Positions 41,161 to 50,156 of a stretch of DNA of 64,000 nt are shown here, piece after piece. The stretch covers positions 31,321-95,320 of the forward strand of contig JAQUYA010000001.1 of assembly GCA_028692055.1 (NCBI GenBank). Direction: 5' to 3'. Source of the DNA: Lachnospiraceae bacterium (GTDB lineage: Bacteria; Bacillota; Clostridia; Lachnospirales; Lachnospiraceae). The translations under genes were made by a program, and so were the position numbers. The notes below the pieces were generated by a model that saw nothing but the letters and a program-made list of their open reading frames with translations, made no database searches and had not been told where the DNA came from. Within the stretch, counting starts at the first letter, position 1. Each line of letters begins with the position of its first letter.

Positions 41161-41340
41161 TTATTTTTCCTCCTGCTTTGTGGTTGATAACTTTGTGATA
41201 ATATCTTTTGCTTCCGGTCCTTCAAAAGCATTCACCACATTAACTTCTTTTCCTTTTTCTTGGATTCCTACGAGAACAATATATTTGTCTTTCCCGTTCG
41301 TAAAATCCCAACTAACTAAATAACATCCTTTTGAATCCAT
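41161..41340 (-). CDS. Small protein, paralogue of the 35682-35885 product
   Basis: Fifty-nine residues: YLVSWDFTNGKDKYIVLVG, KEVNVVNAFEGPEAKDIITK. Same layout as the 67-residue protein at 35682-35885. Weak ribosome site. Its C-terminal codons carry the AGGAGG site of the next gene. Function unknown. Confidence 0.66.
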   Translation of the reverse strand: MDSKGCYLVSWDFTNGKDKYIVLVGIQEKGKEVNVVNAFEGPEAKDIITKLSTTKQEEK

Positions 41341-41376
41341 TTCTTTTTCTTCTTTTCAATTTTCATAAAAGAAAAG

Positions 41377-41402
41377 AGCCCTTGTTAGGACTCCGCTCTT
41401 TT
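41377..41402 (-). terminator. Intrinsic terminator
   Basis: GAGTCC-TAACAA-GGGCTC stem-loop followed by TTTTC on the minus strand, overlapping the stop of the 57-residue gene. Near-identical copy at 58,751-58,774. Confidence 0.82.
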
Positions 41403-41558
41403 TAGTGCATTCTGTGCTAATTGAATACCAATACTATGATCTATAAACCTTTTGTACATTTTCTTCATTAATTCCTTAGCGGTATCTGCACATTTTAATT
41501 CCATAATACGTTCGTGTTCCAAAATAGTCATAATATCTTTCATTTTCATATCAGACAT
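41385..41558 (-). CDS. Small protein behind motif (c)
   Basis: Fifty-seven residues, helical and basic (MSDMKMKDIMTILEHERIME, DTAKELMKKMYKRFIDH). Start has GAGAGGT. A single-gene unit: motif (c) 17 nt upstream and a terminator overlapping the stop. Function unknown. Confidence 0.68.
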   Translation of the reverse strand: MSDMKMKDIMTILEHERIMELKCADTAKELMKKMYKRFIDHSIGIQLAQNALKRAES

Positions 41559-41574
41559 ATAAGTACCTCTCTTT

Positions 41575-41602
41575 CATAATAGAAAGAGTTAATTACGCGA
41601 AT
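41575..41602 (-). promoter_or_regulatory. 28-nt promoter-like motif, copy (c)
   Basis: CGCG ... AAC ... TATTATG in the common spacing; overlaps the last codons and stop of the helicase gene. This copy has AAC-T in place of ACA. Confidence 0.66.
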
Positions 41603-42818
41603 TAATCCATTTTGTTTCGTTAAATTTCTTTTTACTTGCCAACGCTCTACTGATTGCCAGATCTATACCAGACCTACTTTTTAAATGATAATAATATAAA
41701 TCTGTATAAGGCGTATTTAAGCGGTCTATGCGACCCGCAGACTGTGTCACAACCTTATATGAGTAATTCTGAGAGTAGAATATAATCGTATCCGTTTTAA
41801 TACAATTCCATCCCTCGGCACCTGCATTGTACTGCACCAAATATACCCATTTATCACTTTCCGGAATTGGTTGATGTTTCCGACCGTTCCATTCAGCTAT
41901 TTCTGTACTATCCATATAAGCTAAGCCGAGTAATATATCCAGTTCGTAATTAAAATTGTAAAATATAATTGTTTTTGGATGCTTTTCCATAATTTCGAGC
42001 ACAGCAGTTTGTCTGGATTCATCTTCGTTTACAACTCTTCGTAATGAATAGCAAAGTTCGCTGGCGTTATCGATTGGCTTGTCTTCCCAAATATTCCATC
42101 GATTTCGCATCAGGTCTTTGTACTTTTCAATGCTATAGGAAACGAATATATTCTCGTGATGTGATACTGTTTGCCTTTTAAATTCCATATTAACTAAAAT
42201 AGAATCTCGCAGGCGAATCAATCTCTTTGTGTTGACATACTTATCAATCTTCGGGAACTTACAAAATCTTGCGTAGACCACATGCTCGTCCTCGAATTCT
42301 TTCTTTGTTCGATAAAATCCATTTGCAAGAAACACGGGAATATAATCCTGCCAGGTGTCTCCCGGTGTCGCAGACAATAATATCCAATTATTTACTTTGG
42401 TTATTTTCCGAAATGCTTTTACCCATGCTCCAGAACCAACAACCCTTTGCTCATCAAATATAAAAAAGGCATTTTCAACGCTAACATATTTACATATGTT
42501 ATTCCAAGAGTCCACTATCACTTTGTTTGTATATAGATTAATCTCTGGATTGGTAGAAAGCAGGAAAGGCGAAAGCTCGCCCTCCCATTCTTTCGTGTCT
42601 CTTTTTCGTGCCGTTGTGATAATATATAAATCTTTCGGCGGGTCACCCATCGGAATATAATCTTCTCCGCATAAGCTACTGGTATCACCGTCTTGTTGTA
42701 GGTAGTAATAAGATATGGCGGTAATAGATTTTCCAGACCCAACGCCACCGCATAATATACATCCATTTTTCATTCGGTTGATAGCGTCGATCTGATAATC
42801 GTACAAAGTAATAGCCAT
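41589..42818 (-). CDS. SF2 DEAD/SNF2-like helicase
   Basis: The 409-residue protein has all main helicase motifs: LYDYQIDAINRMKN, Walker A GGVGSGKS (24-31), IFDEQ as Walker B/DExx (DEQR variant), LLSATPGDTWQDY (motif III), and QSAGRIDRLNTPYTDL (motif VI). The second RecA-like domain includes KTIIFYNFNYELDILLG. It probably unwinds DNA in replication or recombination. Start has GGAGG; gene order SSB-like, small protein, helicase. Confidence 0.92.
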   Translation of the reverse strand: MAITLYDYQIDAINRMKNGCILCGGVGSGKSITAISYYYLQQDGDTSSLCGEDYIPMGDPPKDLYIITTARKRDTKEWEGELSPFLLSTNPEINLYTNKVIVDSWNNICKYVSVENAFFIFDEQRVVGSGAWVKAFRKITKVNNWILLSATPGDTWQDYIPVFLANGFYRTKKEFEDEHVVYARFCKFPKIDKYVNTKRLIRLRDSILVNMEFKRQTVSHHENIFVSYSIEKYKDLMRNRWNIWEDKPIDNASELCYSLRRVVNEDESRQTAVLEIMEKHPKTIIFYNFNYELDILLGLAYMDSTEIAEWNGRKHQPIPESDKWVYLVQYNAGAEGWNCIKTDTIIFYSQNYSYKVVTQSAGRIDRLNTPYTDLYYYHLKSRSGIDLAISRALASKKKFNETKWINSRN

Positions 42819-42819
42819 A

Positions 42820-43011
42820 TTAACATCCTCCCATGCTTTGTAACCCCTCTACAATCTCCGTAGCCATTTCATTCGTAACACCTTGAATTGTTAAAAGAAA
42901 ATCATACATTTCATCGGAGGTTATGGTGACGGATTCCAATTCAACTTCATCCGAAGTAAATTCTTTGAATTTCAGTTTACTTTCCAAATATAATAAAATT
43001 TTCTTGATCAT
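42820..43011 (-). CDS. Small acidic phage protein
   Basis: Sixty-three residues: LYLESKLKFKEFTSDEVELE, YDFLLTIQGVTNEMATEIVE, ending MGGC. Lies between the SSB-like and helicase genes with 1- and 9-base gaps. Function unknown, probably linked to replication by position. Confidence 0.7.
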   Translation of the reverse strand: MIKKILLYLESKLKFKEFTSDEVELESVTITSDEMYDFLLTIQGVTNEMATEIVEGLQSMGGC

Positions 43012-43020
43012 GTCCGCCTC

Positions 43021-43542
43021 CTAGTTAAATGGTAACGATTCTCTGTCCTCTGTTCTGTTTCCACGATTGCGATAAGATGCTGCGTATGGATCGTCTTCAA
43101 TATCCTGCTCTACATATAAAGTTTTTACATAGAGAGACCATCTGTCGTTCTTTCTGCTATAATATGGGTTTAATACAGCTTTAACGTTTGTAATATAAAT
43201 CTTATCGAGCGTATCAATAGACTCCTCATCTAAGAGACGAGGTTCCGCATCGCCAACAACCAAATATATTTTTGGAGGCCATTCAGACTCGTAGTTAACC
43301 TTAATAGAGATAAAGTATACTGGGATGAAATCTTCCTCAGCACCTTCTTTTGGTTTTGTTACTTTTACATTAAAACCCGCAGCAGCTAATTCGTTAGCCT
43401 GTTCTTCTGTTGGAATAATAATATTTGCCTTGCGTTCCTCCGAACCATAAGAATCTCTTTCCGGATCACCCGAGAAGTTTGTCTTAAATATAAATCTGGT
43501 ATCCTCCATAAATACGTTTGCTTTCTTTTCCATTTCTGACAT
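43021..43542 (-). CDS. Single-stranded DNA-binding-like protein
   Basis: The 173-residue protein has an OB-fold-like beta pattern (DTRFIFKTNFSGDPERD, KANIIIPTEEQANELAAAGF, IYLVVGDAEPRLLD, ITNVKAVLNPYYS, SLYVKTLYVEQ) and ends ESLPFN, close to the acidic-hydrophobic tail of SSB proteins that recruits partners. Position after the polymerase fusion and before the helicase supports the call. Confidence 0.68.
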   Translation of the reverse strand: MSEMEKKANVFMEDTRFIFKTNFSGDPERDSYGSEERKANIIIPTEEQANELAAAGFNVKVTKPKEGAEEDFIPVYFISIKVNYESEWPPKIYLVVGDAEPRLLDEESIDTLDKIYITNVKAVLNPYYSRKNDRWSLYVKTLYVEQDIEDDPYAASYRNRGNRTEDRESLPFN

Positions 43543-43576
43543 AGTTGTTAATCTCCTTTTCTTTTTTTTATGTTTT

Positions 43577-43611
43577 ATTTAAAAGAGTCCCGCCTACTTG
43601 AACGGGACCTC
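43577..43611 (-). terminator. Intrinsic terminator at end of replicase gene
   Basis: GAGGTCCCG / CGGGACTC stem with a 10-nt loop followed by TTTTAAAT on the minus strand. The stem includes the last codons and stop of the replicase. It should reduce read-through into the SSB-like gene. Confidence 0.82.
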
Positions 43612-46600
43612 TTCTGGATAAACTGGGTAACTCATTTCTTCACCCGGAACAAATTCCGGTCCAACATAAGGATCGTCGGATACAAACCATTCGAAATCTC
43701 CATACAGTGAAATATCTTGAATAGCTTTTGTTACTAAATCGTCGTAATATTGTCTATCTATGGTATCCTCTTTACCGAGTTCTTTTACCATTTCAGATTC
43801 TAACCAACGATAACCTGTAGAGCTTGGTGCCGCATAGTATTTGTTGTTAAACATACGAAATAACCCACCACCACCTACTTTTACAGGACAGAATTGTCCT
43901 ACACGTCCCACATAATGATAGCTGTGACCAGACGCAATATTAGCAAGCAGTTCTACTCTTTGTTGCAGCATTTCTATTGGTATTGGCGCATCTCCTAGTT
44001 TCTTAATTGCTTTGTCGAGCTTCTCCATTTCTTTTTCGTACATGGTGACATCATTCATACCTTCATTCATGTCCAAATATAAATCGCCCTGTTTCACAGC
44101 AAAGGTTTCACACATATCATCAAATACGATTTCCTCTTTACTAAAGAGCTTTTTATAAACGCAAGGTACTGCAAACTGTTCCCCAGTAGCTGACCATTTA
44201 CCATCTTGGTATTTTGCAATATAAGTTGCTTTATTTACCAAGCACATTCTGTCATAAGTAGCCTCATGCTCGAATGTATATCCATATTTCTTACCAAATT
44301 CCATTACAAACTCAATAATCTCTGGTGTAGCATCCGGTATCTTGATAGAATCTGTCTTGATGTGAGCAACTACAAATCCTCTGTCCTGCACTTCATGTTT
44401 TAAATCAATCATGAAGAGTGCGCCACGTTTTGCGACAATATTGTCAACATTTCTTCTGTCTCGGAATGCATTGTCAAACTTAGCGGATGTTAAGCCATAT
44501 ACTGAATTAATAGCTGTTTTAAGGGCATTTGCCAAATCCTTAGACGTCATCTCCCCATCAATTACTTTTTGAATATATGGTGTTAGAATACCATCCAGCA
44601 TATTGTTTACTACATCCCATGCCTCATGCTTGATACTTACTCGTCCGTCAACAATTTCTTTAAAACGTTTTGTAAACGTAGCACCAAACAAACATTCTGC
44701 AATTACACTATGCGGATGCATAGAAGCAATATCAAGCAATGCTATGTTTCCATACATACCCGGTTCGGAATATACATATCCACCTTCTCCGACTGTTTCA
44801 CCACGATATGTGGACACCCCATTCTCAAATGTATAGCCTGGAAAATAAGGTAATAGGCTTCCAGCATCACCGTGTGTCTGCGACATCATTTCTGGTGCCG
44901 CATCAGATAGAAATTCATAAGTTTCCTCATCAATGTCATGGATAGGCTCTGCCAGATTTCTGTAATGAAATTGATCGTGCGGTTTACGATTATTACCAAA
45001 TATAAATCTTGTAGTAAGTGTGTTGGTCGTATCGTTTACGGAACCATGCGCCATGTCTGCCAGGATCTGTCTTGCCGTCCAATCTGAGGATAAATAATTA
45101 AAGGCTGCTTCAGTAGCAATAACATCGTTATCGCAATACTCAGCAACCTTCGTCCATAATTCTTCTGCTACAGGTTCATCCCAAGGTAAACCAAGTTCTT
45201 GATGATGAATCCCCATTTCAATTTCTAATTTCTTTAAACTCTTTTTATTTCCCGCAGAAGCAAAATCGTAAACATCTGTATAGCTAATGTTATACGCTTC
45301 CGAAAAGAAACAATTTCCAGCACCAGTAATTATTTTTTGAGATAAATGATAAATCTGCTCATTTGTATATCCCATTAGTCTCGCGTATAAAATATGATTG
45401 TCATATCTTCTACAATTGAAACCAACCAGTTTAAAACGAATTAGATTCTCTATTTCATCTGGAGATGGATTAATCATTCTTACAACTGGTTTTCCATCAC
45501 CCTCAATTTTCCAATTAACGAGAAGTAAATTAGGGAAAACCTCAATATCATAAAATACAATTTTTTCGTTATCTATTTTTGTACTTCCTTCGGATGGCTC
45601 CGCGGATTTGAACTGCATTTTATTTACTAACTTAATGCAATAATCGGATTGATTTGTACTGCTGGCTGCAAAAGCAAAAACAGCATTACGCATGTCCATT
45701 ACATCATAAGCCAAATCACTTTTATAAGACTCCTCTAATATCTTGTAGATAAAGTCGATGTTTGGCTTTGTTCCAGAGTGAACTTCTTTATTAAGGGCTT
45801 TTTTAATGCTTGTTCGTAAGCCCTTTTCACTCCGAACACCTTCAAAATTTACCATTTTTTCTCCTTTCAGTGGTAAACCTGAACTTATCTTTGCAATAGG
45901 TAAATCATTACATTTGTTCAGTTTTCGTCTGAGTGAACTTTTCCCAGTAAATACCTTTACTTCAATATGCTCCTCAAATATACGGCTGAGTTTACTCACA
46001 TCACCATTGTAAATATAATGAAGATGAATACCGCATCCGCTTTTACTTAATTCTGCATAGGTAGCAGGCCATTTACTTGCTGCTTCCAAGTTCTTCTCAA
46101 AGTTCTTTTTACCATGTTCATCCGGAATATCAAAATCAATAACAATGTGATTCTCCGGAACTTTTACATAATGAATTTTAGTGGTGTCTAATTCATTTAA
46201 TTTTGTTTTCACAGAATCCCATTTTTGAGTAGGAATTTCATCAGCTGTAGCATATTGTGCATAGCAATCAGCACATACCTGATCAAATATGGATTTCTGT
46301 ACTTTGAATTGTATTAATGCTTCTTTTTCTATCTTTGTTTCTTTTTGAACACTCTGATTTTCAAATTTTTCTGTTCGAAAACCAGTATAATAACTCCGTA
46401 TTCTTGTCCCATCCTCGCTCGAAAAACGATCTTTATATTCGTGAAAATAGTTTCGAAGCTCTTCTTTAAATATTCTCTGCGAAAATGGGAAAGTTACTTT
46501 AGCCTCATCACAGTATGTTTTATACATTTCCCATGCTGCTTTAAGGGTGGTTCCATCCTCTTTTTTAAATACATAATAGGAATCTAAAATAAAGTTATAA

Positions 46601-47658
46601 AAATCATTAGAAGCTCCCATCATAGACAATGGAATATAATCATCATATTCCCCTGGATTACTTAAATATACTTCCTGGCAATGATGAGCAATAGCGCCCA
46701 GTTCGAAGGTGACTTGTTTTGTAACACTTTTATAATCTTTTACACTCAATTTATTACCGGACGGCGTTACATCAATCAAACGTCTTAACAGACCAGATTT
46801 TGCATCTGTAATTTTTACCGGTTTATTCGTGCCCATGAAAAGAAAACATTTAAACCGATTCGAATATGTAGATTTAAACTTCTCATTGACAGTCATTAAT
46901 TCATGAGAAACCAGACTGTTTAATCGTGTATTGTCTTCTATTCGCGATAGGTCACCATCATGTTGAATAGCAACTAAGGGGTTAGTTTTGAATGCTTCCA
47001 GCGCAAAAGAGTTGCTAGAAGAACCAAGAGCTTTCGCATCAAATACGGAGTAATACCCATCAAACAACATCTGGATAATATTTAAGACGGTTGATTTACC
47101 AGTCCCTGCGGCTCCGTATAATACCAGAAATTTTTGGAGTTTTTTACTATCTCCATTTACAATAGAACCAATAGACCATTCTATTTTTTTTCGCTCCTCA
47201 TCTGAATATAATGTAGAGATGAGTTTGTTATAAGCGGTCAAATCTCCCTCCTCCAAAGCATAAGGTAATCTTTTACTTGCATAATCCTTCTTATTTGTCT
47301 CGGAATTTGCAAATATAAGCTTTTCGTCGAGCATGTGAAAGGAATCCCGCATCTGTTTCTGACAATATTTATGCCAAGAGTCAATCATACCTGTTTCAGC
47401 ATCCCACAAATGAAGGACTTTGATGTTACTATCAAATCTTTGGCGGTTCTCCTCCGCAAATCTATCAAGTTCATGGTCAATCACCTGTATTGCATCTTGT
47501 TCATCTGTAGACCATAATCCTCGTTCATCAATCCAGATTGCATAGAAATCGCCGCCTCGAATCATAAGATCGGAGCTCTTCTTGATAATAAACTTCGGAT
47601 AGATTTCTATTACACCACGTTTCGTAGAACGTGTTGAAATCGTTAAGAAGTCACTCAT
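43594..47658 (-). CDS. Helicase-primase-DNA polymerase B fusion replicase
   Basis: One uninterrupted 1354-residue frame holds three replication activities. About 150-330: an SF3/D5-like ATPase with GAAGTGKST (182-190) and CFLFMGTNKP. About 455-560: an archaeo-eukaryotic primase-like part with VIDFDIPD (D508, D510) and GCGIHLH (H545). About 697-1300: family B polymerase with 3'-5' exonuclease: FYDIEVFPN (D704, E706), LVGFNCRRYDN, YCDNDVIATE; motif A LLDIASMHP (D976), motif B KTAINSVYG (1047-1055), motif C AHIKTDSIKI (D1103). Together this could unwind, prime and copy phage DNA. Motif C reads KTDS rather than YxDTDS. Ribosome site AAGGGG. Confidence 0.9.
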   Translation of the reverse strand: MSDFLTISTRSTKRGVIEIYPKFIIKKSSDLMIRGGDFYAIWIDERGLWSTDEQDAIQVIDHELDRFAEENRQRFDSNIKVLHLWDAETGMIDSWHKYCQKQMRDSFHMLDEKLIFANSETNKKDYASKRLPYALEEGDLTAYNKLISTLYSDEERKKIEWSIGSIVNGDSKKLQKFLVLYGAAGTGKSTVLNIIQMLFDGYYSVFDAKALGSSSNSFALEAFKTNPLVAIQHDGDLSRIEDNTRLNSLVSHELMTVNEKFKSTYSNRFKCFLFMGTNKPVKITDAKSGLLRRLIDVTPSGNKLSVKDYKSVTKQVTFELGAIAHHCQEVYLSNPGEYDDYIPLSMMGASNDFYNFILDSYYVFKKEDGTTLKAAWEMYKTYCDEAKVTFPFSQRIFKEELRNYFHEYKDRFSSEDGTRIRSYYTGFRTEKFENQSVQKETKIEKEALIQFKVQKSIFDQVCADCYAQYATADEIPTQKWDSVKTKLNELDTTKIHYVKVPENHIVIDFDIPDEHGKKNFEKNLEAASKWPATYAELSKSGCGIHLHYIYNGDVSKLSRIFEEHIEVKVFTGKSSLRRKLNKCNDLPIAKISSGLPLKGEKMVNFEGVRSEKGLRTSIKKALNKEVHSGTKPNIDFIYKILEESYKSDLAYDVMDMRNAVFAFAASSTNQSDYCIKLVNKMQFKSAEPSEGSTKIDNEKIVFYDIEVFPNLLLVNWKIEGDGKPVVRMINPSPDEIENLIRFKLVGFNCRRYDNHILYARLMGYTNEQIYHLSQKIITGAGNCFFSEAYNISYTDVYDFASAGNKKSLKKLEIEMGIHHQELGLPWDEPVAEELWTKVAEYCDNDVIATEAAFNYLSSDWTARQILADMAHGSVNDTTNTLTTRFIFGNNRKPHDQFHYRNLAEPIHDIDEETYEFLSDAAPEMMSQTHGDAGSLLPYFPGYTFENGVSTYRGETVGEGGYVYSEPGMYGNIALLDIASMHPHSVIAECLFGATFTKRFKEIVDGRVSIKHEAWDVVNNMLDGILTPYIQKVIDGEMTSKDLANALKTAINSVYGLTSAKFDNAFRDRRNVDNIVAKRGALFMIDLKHEVQDRGFVVAHIKTDSIKIPDATPEIIEFVMEFGKKYGYTFEHEATYDRMCLVNKATYIAKYQDGKWSATGEQFAVPCVYKKLFSKEEIVFDDMCETFAVKQGDLYLDMNEGMNDVTMYEKEMEKLDKAIKKLGDAPIPIEMLQQRVELLANIASGHSYHYVGRVGQFCPVKVGGGGLFRMFNNKYYAAPSSTGYRWLESEMVKELGKEDTIDRQYYDDLVTKAIQDISLYGDFEWFVSDDPYVGPEFVPGEEMSYPVYPEEVPFK

Positions 47659-47665
47659 GATTTTA

Positions 47666-47899
47666 TTATTCCCCTTTCATGTTTTTAAGCTCCTCTACTT
47701 CACTGGTAAGTGCTTTGATTTTACTATCTCTTTCGTCGTCCCTAATCTCATCAGCTATAAATTTTACACAGCAGACAAGCATAAAATAGGTTGTTAGACG
47801 ATTCTTTTTTTTCTGATTCTGAACTGTTTTATTTAGCTTACTGATAGAAATTTCAGAGCAATGTAAACCTCTGAAAATATATGCAACTGCTTCTTCCAT
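47666..47899 (-). CDS. Small protein before replicase
   Basis: Seventy-seven residues with a possible membrane segment (LTTYFMLVCCVKFIADEI) and a C-terminal coiled coil (KIKALTSEVEELKNMKGE). Seven bases from the replicase. Weak start site. Function unknown. Confidence 0.65.
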   Translation of the reverse strand: MEEAVAYIFRGLHCSEISISKLNKTVQNQKKKNRLTTYFMLVCCVKFIADEIRDDERDSKIKALTSEVEELKNMKGE

Positions 47900-47900
47900 A

Positions 47901-48104
47901 TTATTTCACCTTATCTTTCTTTAGAAAACATTCCATAGTTTCAAAACGCCAATCCTTCTTTGAATTGTACGTAAATATAAACTCCTGTCCATTTGTTTGT
48001 CTTACACGAATGCTATTTTTTCCATTTGGAAACATTGTTTCTGTATGCTCCGAATATTGTGGAAAATATAGCTTAAACCACTCATATATCTCTTTATGCA
48101 TCAT
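47901..48104 (-). CDS. Small conserved phage protein
   Basis: Sixty-seven residues: EIYEWFKLYFPQYSEHTETM, NGKNSIRVRQTNGQEFIFTY, KDWRFETMECFLKKDKVK. Aromatic-rich beta-alpha pattern, seen in Firmicute phage early regions. Overlaps the gene before it by 4 bases. Start has GAGGTGA. Function unknown. Confidence 0.72.
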   Translation of the reverse strand: MMHKEIYEWFKLYFPQYSEHTETMFPNGKNSIRVRQTNGQEFIFTYNSKKDWRFETMECFLKKDKVK

Positions 48105-48655
48105 AATCCGATCACCTCATCTAAGTACCACATCATCTGATACCATATTTCCGCAGTTCGCATATCTCTCATACTATTTTGGACGGTAAACAATCCACCC
48201 GAACCATCGCGATTGTAATCTCTTTTCATAAAATGAGTTATTACATGATCAATATGTGTTTCGTTGAAGTTAGAGTCCGTCATAGAATATAATCCAAGAC
48301 TTCTAATCATATTCCAGAACCATTGTCCAGTACGATTCCCTTCTTCTGGATTGTCCATAATATGTTCTTCACAGCGAATAGACAAAGCAATCATCATTTC
48401 CAAAATACTACACGGTTTATTATCAAGACATTCTGCTATCACAGCACCTGGATAGTTTTGCTCATATCCAAATCGATATCGTAAATCAGTACCATCATCA
48501 TAACGATTGCTGTCTAAACTCAGTTCAAAGTCAAAATCACGATGATACAAATATTCCAATAATTTGTAATGAGAGATATTCATAGAATACCCCTCACCGC
48601 AAATTAATCCGCACATCCAATTGAAATACTTGTTAATAATATATTCTCTCGTCAT
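48101..48655 (-). CDS. Conserved phage protein
   Basis: The 184-residue protein has NWMCGLICGEGYSMNISHYK, LLEYLYHRDFDFELSLDSNR, PCSILEMMIALSIRCEEHIM and RTGQWFWNMIRSLGLYSMTD. It is a well conserved type in clostridial phages, soluble and helical, without an assigned role that I know. Coupled to both neighbours by short overlaps. Confidence 0.76.
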   Translation of the reverse strand: MTREYIINKYFNWMCGLICGEGYSMNISHYKLLEYLYHRDFDFELSLDSNRYDDGTDLRYRFGYEQNYPGAVIAECLDNKPCSILEMMIALSIRCEEHIMDNPEEGNRTGQWFWNMIRSLGLYSMTDSNFNETHIDHVITHFMKRDYNRDGSGGLFTVQNSMRDMRTAEIWYQMMWYLDEVIGL

Positions 48656-49254
48656 TATTCCTCCGCAAGATGAGGTCTTGATTTAATGACGTCAGAATGA
48701 TTTCGATTATCCAATAGAATTTCATAATCGGCTTTTCTGGATGGATTCCTTACAAAAACAGAATCGTCTTCGTATTCACCGAAATGTTTCGCGAAATCTT
48801 TTCCAACAACATTTTCCACATCTTCAATAATCTCGTCTTCATCATCAGCAAGGATTTCATCTGCATAATAGGTAAGACTCAGTTGATCATATTCTTCTTC
48901 CTCACCATATTCTTCTGGTGTAATAATATAAGGTGCGTCTTCCATAATCTCATCGGCCTCCTTTTTTACAGTTTTTTCATCCAAATCCGAATAATTTACA
49001 TATCCCTCTTTGCGAAGTTTCTGTACATATTCGGTGATATTTGGTTTTTCTTTTGCTTCGTTAGCAATCACCTGACGATGTGCATCATCAAATATGTCTA
49101 TTAATTCGCTTTGCTTTTTTGAAAAAGTTTCTTTTACAGAATCGATTTCCTCTTGTGTTAATCGTCTGTACTGCTCTTTTAAACATTGCCATGTTACCAC
49201 AGAGCCCGTAGCAGCTCCAAGTGCAAACATTACAAAATATAATGATTTATTCAT
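48655..49254 (-). CDS. Membrane-anchored acidic protein
   Basis: The 199-residue protein has one N-terminal membrane segment (YFVMFALGAATGSVVTWQCL), then a polar helix and a very acidic part (EYGEEEEYDQLSLTYYADEI, DDEDEIIEDVENVVGKDF). The type recurs near DUF6353 genes in clostridial phages. Function unknown. Confidence 0.74.
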   Translation of the reverse strand: MNKSLYFVMFALGAATGSVVTWQCLKEQYRRLTQEEIDSVKETFSKKQSELIDIFDDAHRQVIANEAKEKPNITEYVQKLRKEGYVNYSDLDEKTVKKEADEIMEDAPYIITPEEYGEEEEYDQLSLTYYADEILADDEDEIIEDVENVVGKDFAKHFGEYEDDSVFVRNPSRKADYEILLDNRNHSDVIKSRPHLAEE

Positions 49255-49406
49255 TCTGATTCCTCCTGTTTTAATGTCATAGTTGTAAATGCCAGTCCTC
49301 CAAATAGAAGTGATATACTTAATAAGATACCCCCGGCAATATGTCTCTTACTTTTTGTGTTTAGCGAATAATCAAGCATATTTAAAATAGCTTCTAAATT
49401 TTCCAT
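49251..49406 (-). CDS. 51-residue membrane peptide
   Basis: Single hydrophobic segment (HIAGGILLSISLLFGGLAF) flanked by polar ends. GGAG about 9 nt upstream; ATGA overlap with the next gene. Function unknown. Confidence 0.64.
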   Translation of the reverse strand: MENLEAILNMLDYSLNTKSKRHIAGGILLSISLLFGGLAFTTMTLKQEESE

Positions 49407-49409
49407 AGG

Positions 49410-49508
49410 TTATCTCCTTTCGCCAGTTAACACAGCTAATCCCTGCACAAAAAATATCCCAGCAAGAGCCGCTAATAAATATGATGCTACAAATGAATTA
49501 CCACTCAT
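49410..49508 (-). CDS. 32-residue membrane peptide
   Basis: MSGNSFVASYLLAALAGIFF with a short tail ending GERR; one membrane segment. GAAAGGAG upstream of this ATG; longer readings lack a site. Its last codons encode the next gene's ribosome site. Function unknown. Confidence 0.55.
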   Translation of the reverse strand: MSGNSFVASYLLAALAGIFFVQGLAVLTGERR

Positions 49509-49521
49509 AATGAATCTCCTT

Positions 49522-50043
49522 TCAAAATTTAGAGAAATAATGACCGCCCTCAATAAATAAAGGTACGCCATATTGACTATAGTTACCGGCAGTAAAGAAC
49601 ACCACCTCATTATTTTTTTTTTCTTGAAGCTCCTCAATTACCAATTGACGTACTTCTTCTGTCACTGCTACCCGATTAATTCGTCCATCTAAAATACATG
49701 AAAACTGATTATGCTGATAAATCACCTCGTAACAAGTGTCTGGAAATTCTTCTGAATCGACACGATTTAATATAGTGTCAATAACCAGTCGTTTTCCATC
49801 TTCGCTCTCCCCCTCAGCTTCTGCCATCGTTACCAATGCAATTAGCTGAATATCTTCTTCCGATATCAAGGGTTCACTTTTTTCTAAAGTTATAGTATTG
49901 ATTTCAGATATATGCTGATTAGATGAAACAACCGGACATTCGTACACTTTTACAGTTTCTGTAATGATTGTTTCTTGCTTCGCATTCATATTAAATATAG
50001 ATAAATATAATAAAAATACGAACACGATTGTTTGATGTATCAT
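49522..50043 (-). CDS. SleB/CwlJ-type cell wall hydrolase, secreted
   Basis: About 173 residues from MIHQTIVFVFLLYLSIFNMN, a signal-peptide-like start, with GGAGGGA upstream. The catalytic part (about 65-173) is Hydrolase_2/SleB-like: LIALVTMAEAEGESEDGKRL, VIDTILNRVDSEEFPDTCYE, HNQFSCILDGRI, with the conserved Glu in the first block. Such enzymes cut peptidoglycan. It lies among early membrane genes, far from the holin-endolysin cassette, so a role in wall remodelling or exclusion of other phages is possible. Confidence 0.84.
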   Translation of the reverse strand: MIHQTIVFVFLLYLSIFNMNAKQETIITETVKVYECPVVSSNQHISEINTITLEKSEPLISEEDIQLIALVTMAEAEGESEDGKRLVIDTILNRVDSEEFPDTCYEVIYQHNQFSCILDGRINRVAVTEEVRQLVIEELQEKKNNEVVFFTAGNYSQYGVPLFIEGGHYFSKF

Positions 50044-50156
50044 TAAAGTCCCTCCGTATTTGTAAATGAATTTACCCCTGGTCATTTTGTTAACCAAGGG
50101 TAATCATAGATATCTCTATACCAGTTTCCAGACCCAATAGAGTCCAACCCAGTCAT

